From assembly GCA_021927905.1 (NCBI GenBank), contig BLLK01000062.1:434001-498000 (forward strand): a stretch of DNA of 64,000 nucleotides, written 5' to 3'. Both the position numbers and the translations under genes were made by a program. The notes beneath the pieces were generated by a model. That model was not told the DNA's origin, ran no database searches, and saw only the letters and a program-made list of their open reading frames with translations. Of this stretch, positions 40,235-49,792 are shown piece by piece; position 1 is the stretch's first letter; every line of letters begins with the position of its first letter. The stretch comes from Chaetoceros tenuissimus. Its lineage: Eukaryota; Bacillariophyta; Thalassiosirophyceae; Chaetocerotales; Chaetocerotaceae.

Positions 40235-42415
40235 ATGAAGGTTTTCAAATTCCATTTCCTCGTTCTTGCGATCCATTCAGCATTTGCAGAAATCAATCCC
40301 CTAATTGCATCGGAAGATGAAAATGGGATCCCATATCTTCGTGGAGAAAATCATGTCATGGCAGATGGTGGATTTTTCAACGCAGCTCGAAACATCGTTG
40401 TATCGCTCTGGGTACTGAATGATGCCACTTGGGGTGCAAATGGTCTTGCAGCTGAAACTCCAGTGGTGATTCGAGCAACATGGACCCAGCAGGTTGTAGT
40501 GAGTCAGGTGATTGCTGCCACAAAGAAAGGTGGTATGCTCGATCGCTTTCGAAAGGCAGATGGTACTTTTGGTGTCCCAGATTATAAATTATTGGAGGAA
40601 GATTTGGATTGTTTGTACGATAATCACGAAGAGTTGGATAGATTTAGAGCTACAGGTGAGTTTATATTAAATTCTAGGTTTTGTTGAGTATTTGAAGTTG
40701 CAATTTCTGGCAGATAGTACTCACTCAAATAATTAGCGTCTGCAACGGCAATGAAGCGATGGATTGAGCATTCGTATCCTGAGTCAAGATGGAATTCTGA
40801 CATGTATCAATGGAGAGAAGATTTCTATGAACAGTTGAAATTGTCTTCTGGTTGAACACATGATATGCTTGTCATGTTTGGGCTTGAAGATGGATATGCC
40901 ATTGATGTTGATAACTATGATGAAACTAGCTTTTGCACTTCGGTCAGTCCGCAAGAAATCAGTGAAAAATCAGCAATGCAAATTAATGAATACGCTTGCA
41001 TGGATGGATGGAATGAATGTGGAACAACCAATGGCATGGGCTCATACGGTCCGCAGCCCTATAGGTACGTAGGAGCTAATAGAGGAATAGTTTTATTTTC
41101 ATAAGGATTGAGGAAGTGCTCACACAATTGCATATTATATAGCGACATTACTGGATATTATCCAATTCATGGTCCAAAGGAAAAGAAAAATATTCATCGT
41201 TGGAAGCCAATTCTAGAAACAGATGGGAGAGGATACTACACGAGACAAGAATTTGTTGTGCCTCACATTGGGGCAACGACTGATACTGTCTACTTGAGTG
41301 AAGAAGATCGTGAGAATATTCGAAAAGATTTCATGATGAAGCCGTATGATGATTATGAAACTTTGGCTTGTAATGTGTTGGAAAGGACAAAGAATATTGC
41401 AAATGATGAAAAGGAAAAGACTCTGATTGCTTGGTTTGATGATAAGTTGAACCTTGCTGCTGACACGACAGCTTATTTCATGTTTAATCCAGAAATGAAT
41501 TGGAAACTCGAAGATGTGGCATACTATTTGCAAGGATATATTATGTTGGAATACGACGGTATCATTGTAAATGTGAGTATCACACGTACTCGTAAAACTT
41601 TTCATGAGTTGTACTGTAGTAAACACAATGAAAACATATTGGTATTTCTAACAAATTCTTTTCTAATTCATTACTATAAAATTCTTTTCTAATTCATTAC
41701 TATACAGTGGGCAAGTAAAGTCGAGAATGATCACGTTCGACCAACTACAGTGGTCCAAGAGTTTTTATCAGGTGAAATGACAGACAATTGGGCAAGAGGA
41801 GTTGACGGGACATCTAGCTACCCAGCTGAACAGTGGACGCCGTACATTCGGGTGATGCCGCATGGAGAATATCCGTCTGGATCAGCATGTATTTGTACTG
41901 TAGTAATGAAATGGTCAGCAGCAGCTCTAGGCTTGGGTTATGATGAAGACTTTCCTATTCAGTACAGTCATGATGTTGGTAGTAACAAGTTCGAGCCTTC
42001 TCTACCCAAAGAAGCGTTTACTAGCCAGTATCGTAGTCACAAAGAGGTGGCTGATAAATGTGCTATTTCAAGAGTTGATGGAGGAATGCATTTTCCTGAT
42101 GCAATTGAGGCAGGTGATGCAATGTGCAGAGGTAAACTCGTATTTCGAAAAGGTGTGGCGTTTCAGAAGTACATTTGGACTGGTAATGAGGAGTTTCTAG
42201 ACGAATGGGGAGGAGTTGAAGCCTTTGGACATGTTGCCAGCAAGAAATGCCAGTACAATGCCAAATTGCCAAAGGGTGGACTGAAGAAAGGTAAAAAAGC
42301 CAACGCAGGAGAGAGTAAATTTGAGTGTTGTTGTGTTTACCAAGAAGACGAGCACGAAGTGCGAGAAGTAGTCCACCGTAGGTGGACTACGAGCACGAAG
42401 TGCAAGTCTACATAG
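40235..42415 (+). pseudogene. Vanadium haloperoxidase/PAP2-like protein, four exons, one in-frame TGA
   Basis: Exons 40235-40655, 40737-41064, 41143-41572 and 41708-42415; introns of 81, 78 and 135 bp are all GT-AG and phases agree. The N-terminus is a signal peptide (MKVFKFHFLVLAIHSAFA), so the product should be secreted. Exon 4 holds the three vanadate/phosphate-pocket motifs: K-x6-RP (KVENDHVRP), PSGSAC in place of the usual PSGH, and SRVDGGMHFPD. Haloperoxidases of this class oxidise halides with H2O2, and related PAP2 members are phosphatases; the substrate cannot be told. TGA 40853-40855 interrupts exon 2 at codon ~180 and the same frame continues (THDMLVMFGLEDGYAIDVDN). It is a nonsense allele, an error, or a recoded codon. 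The last ~20 codons are read from a hairpin repeat, so the natural C-terminus has probably been replaced. Confidence 0.72.
41653..41704 (+). repeat. 26-bp tandem duplication in the third intron
   Basis: AAATTCTTTTCTAATTCATT plus ACTATA occurs twice head to tail, directly before the CAG acceptor at 41705-41707. A recent slippage or duplication event that lengthened this intron. Confidence 0.9.
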
Positions 42416-42442
42416 TCAGAGTAACGTACGCGAAGCGTACGT
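42352..42442. repeat. Cluster of four perfect short hairpins
   Basis: GCAC-gaa-GTGC (42352-42362), GTAGTCCACC-gta-GGTGGACTAC (42368-42390), GCAC-gaa-GTGC (42393-42403) and ACGTACGC-gaa-GCGTACGT (42424-42442). Three have a GAA triloop; the last contains GCGAAGC, a known exceptionally stable DNA mini-hairpin. They lie between the peroxidase gene end and the LINE fragment, in the position of the LINE tail. Confidence 0.85.
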
Positions 42443-42443
42443 C

Positions 42444-43255
42444 ACCCCGACTTTTTGGTGCGCTTATTTTAGTCTAATTATTAGTGTCAAAAACGTCATC
42501 TAGCTTCCACCAGAATCTCTTTCCACCACCAACTAAAGAATGTGAATTAACACATGGCGCTCCAAAACAAAACTAGAAATAGTATCCCTCCGTCTCTGAA
42601 TATATTCTCGAATCGTAAATAAACTAGCATCCCTTAACACTTCCTCCATATTTGGATGTTCCCACGTTCCATCTGGTAATTGTCGAATATGCTTATGTGT
42701 AAGATATCGAGCAATTCTTCGATGAAAACGTTCTAGACGACATAAATGATACTTGGTAAGAACCCAAGTTTCCGAACCATACAAGAGCACAGCTTGGACA
42801 ACAGCTTTATAGAGATATCCCGCAATTCGCGAATCCATCCCCCGAGCATATAATATATGAAGAAATCTTCTCCATTTCAATCTACCTCATTGTAGCTGAT
42901 TATCAATTGCAGCCTCATCAGAATCATCCTCCACAATAATCCGACCTAAATATTTGAACAAAGCAACCCGTTGGATTTCGGCTTCTCCGATATGAAATGA
43001 AACATCATTTACTTTCTCAGCACGGCGCTTCAAAAGTTGATATTTCCTCAATCTCTCACTACGATCCACACATTTCTGTGATGACATGTGTCTTTCGTTG
43101 TGAACAGTCTTTCCAAATAAGCCACAGCTAACACACTGTGTGTGTGTGTAGTGCTCAAAGCTCGAAGAGCTTGTGGTCAGACCTCTCCAATGGAGGTCGA
43201 CCTTTCGCCAGTTAATTATTTTAACGGTTATTAATCTCCTCACAAAATGATTCAA
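42444..43255 (-). mobile_element. Non-LTR retrotransposon (LINE) 3' fragment
   Basis: Minus-strand frame 43255-42533 encodes the end of a LINE-type reverse transcriptase ORF: a Cys/His stretch (CVSCGLFGKTVHNERHMSSQ), FKYLGRIIVEDDSDEAAIDN, then after an in-frame TGA at 42887-42889 KWRRFLHILYARGMDSRIAG, VQAVLLYGSETWVLT and RFHRRIARYL. The YGSETWVLT and KYLGR motifs are typical of the region after the polymerase core. The catalytic core, endonuclease and 5' end are absent, so it is a 5'-truncated dead copy. Its 3' side runs toward the hairpin cluster. On the 5' side about 240 bp separate it from the LTR element. Confidence 0.75.
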
Positions 43256-43495
43256 TCAAGTTTCCACCAAACAGTTCTATTACGAACCGTTGACTGTCGG
43301 CATGCCTGATAAATAGGTCGGTGCATAACAAAACCAGGAACTGTGTCTCTTCTCTTTCTGATGATGATGAGTGTATGTGAATTGATAATAAATACGTAGT
43401 GAGGAAAATTGATAATGATAATTAGCGTGGTGTGAAAGAGGGGAATGTACTAAATCTATTAGGTAATTAAAAATTGTTTAAAGCAAAGTGCGCAG

Positions 43496-43619
43496 TGTGA
43501 AGATATGTACAATGATCAAGGATCACAAAATATACTTTAGCTTATAAATTACAATAATTACAACTAAACACGTTTTATCACGACTTAGCATTGGTCCGAT
43601 CAGAGGTTGGATCTTTACA
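43496..43619 (+). repeat. 5' LTR of the gag-only element
   Basis: 124 bp, TGTGAA...TTTACA, preceded by target duplication CGCAG and followed by the primer-binding site. Three differences from the other LTR. Confidence 0.92.
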
Positions 43620-43631
43620 GGTTATGAGACC
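43620..43631 (+). other. Primer-binding site of the gag-only element
   Basis: GGTTATGAGACC follows the 5' LTR directly. It is the same site as in the copia element at 9269-9280 with one difference, so it fits the anticodon region of initiator tRNA-Met. Confidence 0.75.
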
Positions 43632-43838
43632 GAATAACGTTACTTGTATCAAAAAGAAGTTTATTACGAAGAATCAGCTTGGTTTAGTTGAGAAGAGAGG
43701 AAAAGAGAAGGAATTAGAAAGATTTCCTCCGAAGTTCCTTGGTTTTCGGTTGAATCACAGCAGTCACAAAGCGTTGAAACAATTCGAATTTGCGAAGAGT
43801 TGCAACACCAGGTTCATTGAAATCAAAATTTCGAAGCA

Positions 43839-44453
43839 ATGAACGAACCAAACGACAACCAAAACCCAAGTGAAGCTGTTTATTTTGATTATCTTCACCC
43901 ATCCAACATGCCAGGTGCTTATGAAGAATTTAGAAATGATCATGCTGCCATGGAAGACAAGTTGATTGAGAAAGCGATTGCAAGGGTGGTGTCGAAGTTC
44001 GTTGAAAGCATTGGAAACAGTATGATTGAACAGATTCAATTCTTAGTTCCTTACCTTCTGATTTTATTTCTGATGATTGCGGTTTGGATCTTGCAAAGGT
44101 TGTTCCTCAAACGCCAATCTAGTGGAGTGCCAAGTGTAGAAAGCGTGAGAGAAGATTCGCGTGTACCTCCAGTGGTGAATGTCGATGACAACAGCTCAAA
44201 GAAGAGTTACGCAGGTAGATTGAAACTTAGCGTCTGGGATACTGAAGGAATTGATGTGAGAGATTTGACGATGGCAAAAGAGATTGCATATCAGAAGAAG
44301 TCCATGCTAGACAATCCGATGGATCTCACAACTCAAAACTTTGAGAAGCTTCGAAGAGCAACGAAAGATAAGGTTGCTACCCTTAGATTCAAGAAAGAAA
44401 TCAAATTTACCATTCCAACTCAAGACGAGGAAGGGAGACAATTGGCAACTTAA
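43839..44453 (+). CDS. Element-encoded protein with a membrane segment
   Basis: A ~204-residue frame starting with ATG (MNEPNDNQNPSEAVYFDYLH) 220 bp inside the 5' LTR. It has one strong hydrophobic span (FLVPYLLILFLMIAVWIL) and a basic charged C-terminal part that leads toward the gag-like region downstream. A membrane span at the start of a gag region is unusual for copia. No homologue is recognised. Element gene, fossil. Confidence 0.5.
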   Translation: MNEPNDNQNPSEAVYFDYLHPSNMPGAYEEFRNDHAAMEDKLIEKAIARVVSKFVESIGNSMIEQIQFLVPYLLILFLMIAVWILQRLFLKRQSSGVPSVESVREDSRVPPVVNVDDNSSKKSYAGRLKLSVWDTEGIDVRDLTMAKEIAYQKKSMLDNPMDLTTQNFEKLRRATKDKVATLRFKKEIKFTIPTQDEEGRQLAT

Positions 44454-44467
44454 TTCAAAATGCAAAA

Positions 44468-45520
44468 GTGATTCCTTACAAAAAGGTTCTAGAGCGTGAA
44501 CGAAGAGTTTGGTTTGGTGAGAACGAGTATGAAGCTGGAGATCACGATCGTCGTTTGAAGTCAAATGTACTTGGAGAGACATTGAAGGCATCTCTTAGTG
44601 CATCTGCTCGCACAACAATTGAAACAAATTACAAAGGAAAGTACGAGATTGAATTTGAAGGCCGAAAGTGGGTCAATGGTCCGTTACTTTTGTGGTGCGT
44701 CATGCAAGAAGTGAGTTTGGCACCATGGCAAGAAATAGACTCTTTGAAAGAGCAATTTCGCACTGCGACAATTAAAAATGATGTCAACAAGAGCCTAGAC
44801 TATGTTAGTAAGCTTGTGACACGTGTTCAGGAACTTGGTGGAGTGATCCATGACTCGGATATTGTCAGTAAAAAATATGCAATGACGGATATGATTACCA
44901 CCTTAGATGATCCAAAGATGGCGGAGTTTATACAATTCAGGAACGCATTGCGCCGTGAAGACCAGAAACTTACTGAGAAGGGGAAGCAAGGTCGTTCAAG
45001 TAATACTTTGATTGGCGAACTTAATGGTGAATATATTCGCATCTTTGGCGAATCAAAAGCTGAATTGAATGAGAAATCAAATGAATGGACTGAAGCACAG
45101 TCCAACAAGAAAGACGATATAGAAACAAAACTTTCTGAATATCCGAAAGACAAACTTGTAAAAGTACTTGCATTGTTAGTTCGTGAGGGAAGTAAAGAAA
45201 ACACAAATGATTCTAAACGTCCAGCTTGGAAAGAAGAAAAGCCGAAGGATGGCGAGAAAATTCGTACTGTCGATGGAGTTGAATATCACTGGTGCCCACA
45301 TTGCAACAAGGGAAACGGCATGTGGACCACCCATGCAAAGCATCTGACTCCAGAAGAGTTCAAGGCACAGCAGAAAGAGAAGGACAGATCAAAAGAAGAA
45401 GAGTCTTTGTTGAAACCTGATATTTCCGTCGATCGAACAAGTTTGAATAGCTTGCGTCGCGGAAACCTCTCATTTTTGGACTCAGACTCAGACTCAGACT
45501 CTGATGAGTCAAAAGACTAG
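44468..45520 (+). CDS. Gag-like protein with a zinc-knuckle-like Cys/His motif
   Basis: A ~350-residue frame, helical and charged (VQELGGVIHDSDIVSKKYAM, LDDPKMAEFIQFRNALRRED), as in copia Gag regions. It has a C-terminal CPHCNKGNGMWTTHAKH motif (C-x2-C...H...H) of the kind seen after the Gag helices of diatom copia elements, then an acidic Ser/Asp tail. It is distinct from the Gag of the first copia element. Fossil element gene. Confidence 0.6.
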   Translation: MIPYKKVLERERRVWFGENEYEAGDHDRRLKSNVLGETLKASLSASARTTIETNYKGKYEIEFEGRKWVNGPLLLWCVMQEVSLAPWQEIDSLKEQFRTATIKNDVNKSLDYVSKLVTRVQELGGVIHDSDIVSKKYAMTDMITTLDDPKMAEFIQFRNALRREDQKLTEKGKQGRSSNTLIGELNGEYIRIFGESKAELNEKSNEWTEAQSNKKDDIETKLSEYPKDKLVKVLALLVREGSKENTNDSKRPAWKEEKPKDGEKIRTVDGVEYHWCPHCNKGNGMWTTHAKHLTPEEFKAQQKEKDRSKEEESLLKPDISVDRTSLNSLRRGNLSFLDSDSDSDSDESKD

Positions 45521-45531
45521 GGCGGTATTCG

Positions 45532-46026
45532 TTGGGACTGCTCTTTTTGCAGTTATACCTAGCCCTTACCTTTGTATCCAACGTTAGCATTGCCTTTTGG
45601 CAGGATCTTTGGTCCAACAATTTACCAGATATCGTAGAAGTTGATATCGAAGAAGACAACTCCAATGCAGACTATTTACCATTATGCAAAACAAAGACTG
45701 AACCTAATACGGATGAGATCTTTGAGAGGGAGATGGAAGAATACAATAGCTCAGGAGCATCAGAGGGAGAAAATTTGAATCCCATTCAAGCCTCAACGAA
45801 CAGTGTTGAGCATAGAATCATTGAGAAAGCAACAAATACTACACCAACTGTCGAAGAACAAGTCAAAGAGTTACTTGCCACAGTTGAGATTTTAACTTCG
45901 AAGAGAAATGAATATCATTTAAGAGCCAGTCCGCGTAACAACGTACGATTTCTTGTGACAAATCCAAAAATGAAGTCTTCTTGCGAAACTCCAATGCAAA
46001 TACTCAATACATGTAATTATAACTAA
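45532..46026 (+). CDS. Element frame with a hydrophobic start, unknown
   Basis: A frame of ~164 codons after the gag-like region. It opens with a signal-anchor-like stretch (GLLFLQLYLALTFVSNVSIA) and continues acidic and helical. Its end runs into the first arm of the inverted repeat. No known domain; element-derived. Confidence 0.35.
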   Translation: MGLLFLQLYLALTFVSNVSIAFWQDLWSNNLPDIVEVDIEEDNSNADYLPLCKTKTEPNTDEIFEREMEEYNSSGASEGENLNPIQASTNSVEHRIIEKATNTTPTVEEQVKELLATVEILTSKRNEYHLRASPRNNVRFLVTNPKMKSSCETPMQILNTCNYN

Positions 46027-46605
46027 ATTAAAATGCGCATCGATTGAGGTACTTATTAGATTTGCGCATCGGGCCGTTTTCGAGTAACTAAACCTGCAAA
46101 GTCACCACTTCGTGATTGAAAATCCCAATTTTACGTGGGAGCAGTACGTAAACTTGGTTTCACAGAATCGAATTTCTTGTTTGATTTACTCTACCAGTAC
46201 AAAGTATACGTACAGAGCTTGAAACAGTCAACAAGAGGGATTTTATAGAGTCGAATGCACCTGAAAGCAAATACCTAGGCAAAAATCAATTACCATCATT
46301 AAAACAAGCGTATTCTATTTAGTAACAATGTATACTTCATCGATTTTGACAAGTTGATTTTCATCATGTATATGACGCCCAAATGAAGGGCATAATGTGA
46401 AAGACCCTCATTTATAACGGTTCATTACTCAAAAACGGCCCGATGCGCAAATCTAATAAGTACCTCAATCGATGCGCATTTTAATTTAGTTATAATTACA
46501 TGTATTGAGTATTTGCATTGGAGTTTCGCAAGAAGACTTCATTTTTGGATTTGTCACAAGAAAGTTGATTTACCCGTACGTTGTTATGCGGACTGGCTCT
46601 TAAAT
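45917..46605. repeat. Long inverted repeat inside the gag-only element
   Basis: Arm 1 45917-46094 and arm 2 46419-46605 are reverse complements over ~175 bp with a few substitutions and one ~12-bp indel, separated by ~325 bp. Part of the arms is coding-like, so this is an inverted duplication of element sequence, not a simple terminal repeat of a small transposon. Confidence 0.85.
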
Positions 46606-47244
46606 AAATCAATCAAGAGCAACAGAGTTTACGCTCTTGATAATGGAAGAATACAATATTTGCGAAGTAGAGAAAGACCCCCTATTTGGGAGCAGTTGGT
46701 AGAGCAAAACACCGAACATTATGGTGTTGTTGACCCAAGAACGGAGCCAACTAGTCTAGATTGGTCTAATCTACACCTTGAAGAATTAAAGAATAGGGAT
46801 GGAGTCTCATTCGGCAAGCCAGAAGGAGCCGACCATACTAGTCACAAAGCTGACGATACTGAGCAGTCCAACCCAGGTGCACCACAAATAAATGATGACG
46901 AGGAGGAGGAGTCGCGACCTTCTGAGTCGGAATCAGTTTTTCATCCTTCGGAAAGAACAGAGGGAGATGATAACAAAAACAAAACTAGATTGGAAAGTTT
47001 AGATCTAGATCAACCAAGGTTACGCAGAACACAACAAATACGAAAACTTCTGAATAGAAAGTTTTTATTTACTACTTTGAAGAATCATTATCGGGTGGTT
47101 TATGCAATCAAAAATAGATTGAAAAGCTTTAGATTTCCAGACCTTCCAATATCTTCGGAAGAAACTCATGGGATTGCAGGTCTGAGAGGGAGTGTGAAGA
47201 TACGTACAATGATCAAGGATCACAAAATATACTTTAGCTTATAA
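46513..47244 (+). CDS. Element frame, C-terminal region, unknown
   Basis: A ~240-codon frame that begins in the second arm of the inverted repeat and runs into the 3' LTR. It is acidic in the middle (DDEEEESRPSESESVFHPSE) and basic at the end (RRTQQIRKLLNRKFL). No integrase or reverse transcriptase motif. Fossil. Confidence 0.35.
   Translation: MHWSFARRLHFWICHKKVDLPVRCYADWLLNKSIKSNRVYALDNGRIQYLRSRERPPIWEQLVEQNTEHYGVVDPRTEPTSLDWSNLHLEELKNRDGVSFGKPEGADHTSHKADDTEQSNPGAPQINDDEEEESRPSESESVFHPSERTEGDDNKNKTRLESLDLDQPRLRRTQQIRKLLNRKFLFTTLKNHYRVVYAIKNRLKSFRFPDLPISSEETHGIAGLRGSVKIRTMIKDHKIYFSL
47184..47192 (+). other. Polypurine tract of the gag-only element
   Basis: GAGAGGGAG abuts the 3' LTR and is identical to the tract of the first copia element on its own strand. 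Confidence 0.75.
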
Positions 47245-47316
47245 ATTACAATAATTACAACTAAATACGTTTTATCACGACTTAGCATTGGTCCGATCAG
47301 AGGTTGGACCTTTACA
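47193..47316 (+). repeat. 3' LTR of the gag-only element
   Basis: 124 bp, three differences from 43496-43619, followed by target duplication CGCAG (47317-47321). Confidence 0.92.
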
Positions 47317-47815
47317 CGCAGATGTAGTAACTGATACAAACAATGCCTACACCAAAGAAATGTATGAATACAAATCTCTTGAATGCGGAGACGGGAGCTA
47401 TAAATCTGATCATATCATACGACAACTCTTAAAATGTTTCTTGCAAAGTCAGACGCACTCAAAGAATCGATGCCAAGCAGCGGTGCTGTAGTTTTTGTCA
47501 ACATTACACTTTCTTTAGAAATTTTAAAAAAGAGCGCGATCCTATTTTTATCTCCAATGACGCCCAAAACTCATTGCCGAGTCGTACTGACTAGCTACTC
47601 TAGCCACCATAAGAATCAATTTACTATTTACATCTAGATATATCATGCTGTAGGTTATAGCCCTCATTCTTTACATGGTGGAAAAGGGGAAAGCTGTCGA
47701 ATATTGGATATGGATAATGTGGTTTTGGATTTTTATTTATTTTCATTGCATTTGAAAAAAAAGCAATTCAAATTGAATATATTTTTCCTTGCCTCTACGG
47801 AAACATCAAACAATC

Positions 47816-47905
47816 AGAAAAAATATGTCTAATGAGGTGGATTTTCTGTAGCAGCAAAGGTCTTGTCATTATTTTTCTATGAAATAAAACCTACCAGTGC
47901 CATAC
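47816..47905 (-). pseudogene. Diverged copy of the small exon-like module at 57086-57160
   Basis: The minus strand reads a diverged version of the 24-residue tail seen near 57086-57160 (MALVGFIS here versus MALLGNIL there) but is interrupted by a stop. Similarity is by eye, roughly 60-65 percent at DNA level. Confidence 0.35.
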
Positions 47906-48147
47906 TGTACGTCAACATGATCGCTACGAGAAAAAAATAAAAAGTGAGGATTTCATAAGTCGCTACTTTTAAATCAAGTAGTTCCGATGGAGCTAAAGTT
48001 ATTTTGCGATAGGAAGAAGGAATGTTCCTTTTTGAAATTCGCTATCGAAGAAGAGTACTACAGTTCTCAAGCACGTACAATAGTCTGGATAGCTTTGGAA
48101 AATGTTCAAGCGTGACAAAGTAGAATCACTTTTTGAATGCGCAAGCC

Positions 48148-48174
48148 AGAGTAGGGAGAGTAGGGAGAGTAGGG
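48148..48174 (+). repeat. Three tandem 9-bp units
   Basis: AGAGTAGGG repeated three times exactly. Non-coding context. Confidence 0.9.
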
Positions 48175-48967
48175 TATTGAAGTTTCCAAGTTCAAACATT
48201 ATCTTCACTCGTCACAAAGAAAGCTTAGCTAGCCCACTTCCATTGCTCCATGTAGACGAACATACGATTTAATGCTAACATCAAAACAAATATCTCGAGT
48301 ACTTCCAGTAATGTTTTGTTGCTTGTGAACCCTTTGATTTACTTTTGGTGCCTTTCAACATCGCTTGCTGGTGATTGTAAAATTTACAAGAAGAAAGTGT
48401 TCGAATGCACTGACCCTATTAGTTAGAAGGACAAAGGCCGGGTTGAGTGAGTTGAGGTAGAGGTTTTCCGTAAAGCAAGTGTGACACATTGCATATTGCT
48501 AGAGAATACTTGAAGAAAAAAGTATAATTTTTCAAGCAAGAGATCATTTGGTAGAATGTAGATAGTACAATAATGCTGCTGCTAGCATCGTCGATGATGC
48601 CTCAGCCTAGTAAAAACACTACTACTACCATCATGTGTTTCGCTCAATCTGTATTATGAAGATAGATTTCCCAAATGCAATACTACTCATATGCATTCTG
48701 AGAAAATATGTCATGAATTCAAATGAAAATACATCCGCATTTCCATAGGATAGCATTAGAGAAAAAAGAGAAGAAGGAGAAGTGGAAGATCGAATAAAGG
48801 TTTCACTTTACGTTAAAACCGTTCAGTATCAAATATACGTACCCTACAAAACAACAAATTTCAATGCAACTCTCGCGTCATGACACACCTCTCTCTTCAT
48901 TAACGAATAACCTTTCCACATATATCTCTTTCATCCGACAGAGAGCCATTTGATATCATTGCAAGTG

Positions 48968-49792
48968 ATGAAGCGCTCAAGAAACCTCACCCGTGCAGAA
49001 TGGGATGCGATCGTAGAGGAGGGACCAGGAATGCGGATGTGGAAAGGGAAAATGACTCTCTTTTACAACGGAGAGAAGCTGTTTGATGACGAGAATCGAG
49101 AGTATCTTATGTACAGTAAAGAACAGAGAGAATCATGGGAAGTCATGATTGTACTTCCCAGAGTGAAAGTTATTCCTGGATTTACTTTCTCTTATTGCAA
49201 GAATGTCAAGACTGTCATTATGAGTGATTCTGTAAAAAGAATTGAAGGGGCTGTTTTCTCTAGTTGCGAGAGTCTTGAATACGTTCGACTTTCAAGAAAT
49301 CTGGAGCGCATTGGAATTATGGCATTCTCTTTTTGCAAATCTCTGACTTCAATCTTTATTCCACCATCCTGTAGACAGATTACTAGTGCATTTTGTGGTT
49401 GTACAAAGTTGATCATCTTGAGTGTTCCTCAACACACAGAACTTGGTGAAAATGTCATTGCTGCTACGGCATTGATTGAAGCTTCTCCATTCCGCACTGA
49501 AAGTTTAGGCAATTACAAGAACCAAGAAGAAGTGAATGCATGGATCAAGAATATACTTCAAGGAGATGAATTCGCTCTTCATCGGAAATGTTCCGCTGTC
49601 AATCCTCCTCTCGAAAACGATCTCGTTGCGATACTGAAAGAACAAGGTCTGCCAGGTCGCGATACATGGAGAAAGCCAAACTCAATTGGCGTCACCCCAT
49701 TGGAATACCTCGAGGCCAACCCATATGTAGAGATAGACGAGGAAAAGATTTTGAAGAAGTTTATTCTGGAAATGATGGGTGAGGTTGTCTAA
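48968..49792 (+). CDS. BspA-type leucine-rich repeat protein
   Basis: The first ATG is at 48968 (MKRSRNLTRAEWDAIVEEG), giving 274 residues. The N-terminal part contains MTLFYNGEKLFDDENREYL and ESWEVMIVLPRVKVIPGFTF, the family signature shared with 17248-18054. Then come four to five LRR_5 units (SYCKNVKTVIMSDSVKRIEG, SSCESLEYVRLSRNLERIGI, SFCKSLTSIFIPPSCRQI, CGCTKLIILSVPQHTEL). The C-terminal module is EFALHRKCSAVNPPLE, TPLEYLEANPYVE and MMGEVV. It has no signal peptide and is intact. It is probably a cytosolic or nuclear interaction scaffold; function unknown. Confidence 0.85.
   Translation: MKRSRNLTRAEWDAIVEEGPGMRMWKGKMTLFYNGEKLFDDENREYLMYSKEQRESWEVMIVLPRVKVIPGFTFSYCKNVKTVIMSDSVKRIEGAVFSSCESLEYVRLSRNLERIGIMAFSFCKSLTSIFIPPSCRQITSAFCGCTKLIILSVPQHTELGENVIAATALIEASPFRTESLGNYKNQEEVNAWIKNILQGDEFALHRKCSAVNPPLENDLVAILKEQGLPGRDTWRKPNSIGVTPLEYLEANPYVEIDEEKILKKFILEMMGEVV

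Larger units (their letters stand above)
43496..47316 (+). mobile_element. Short-LTR, gag-only (non-autonomous) copia-like element
   Basis: 3821 bp bounded by 124-bp LTRs (43496-43619, 47193-47316) that differ at three positions, with the perfect target duplication CGCAG (43491-43495, 47317-47321). LTR ends are TGTGAA...TTTACA. A primer-binding site GGTTATGAGACC and a purine tract GAGAGGGAG lie just inside. Interior frames encode gag-like protein, but no protease, integrase, reverse transcriptase or RNase H is visible. The gag-like part is spread over about two frames, and an inverted repeat fills part of the interior. It is older than the first copia element and probably depended on another element for its enzymes. 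Confidence 0.88.
47322..48967. other. Gene-poor stretch
   Basis: About 1.65 kb. The first ~170 bp read as an open plus-strand frame that could be the interrupted target of the insertion (weak). 47816-47905 resembles 57073-57162. Three 9-bp AGAGTAGGG units lie at 48148-48174. No convincing gene. Confidence 0.4.

Noticed and set aside
40853-42889. TGA used as a sense codon genome-wide (in-frame TGA in the peroxidase-like gene, the MYND gene and the LINE)
   Set aside because: Several intact genes in the window end in TGA, and other broken genes carry TAA or TAG, so decay is the better explanation.
45917-46605. A small DNA transposon with terminal inverted repeats inside the gag-only element
   Set aside because: The arms include element coding-like sequence and no target duplication was found, so an inverted duplication fits better.
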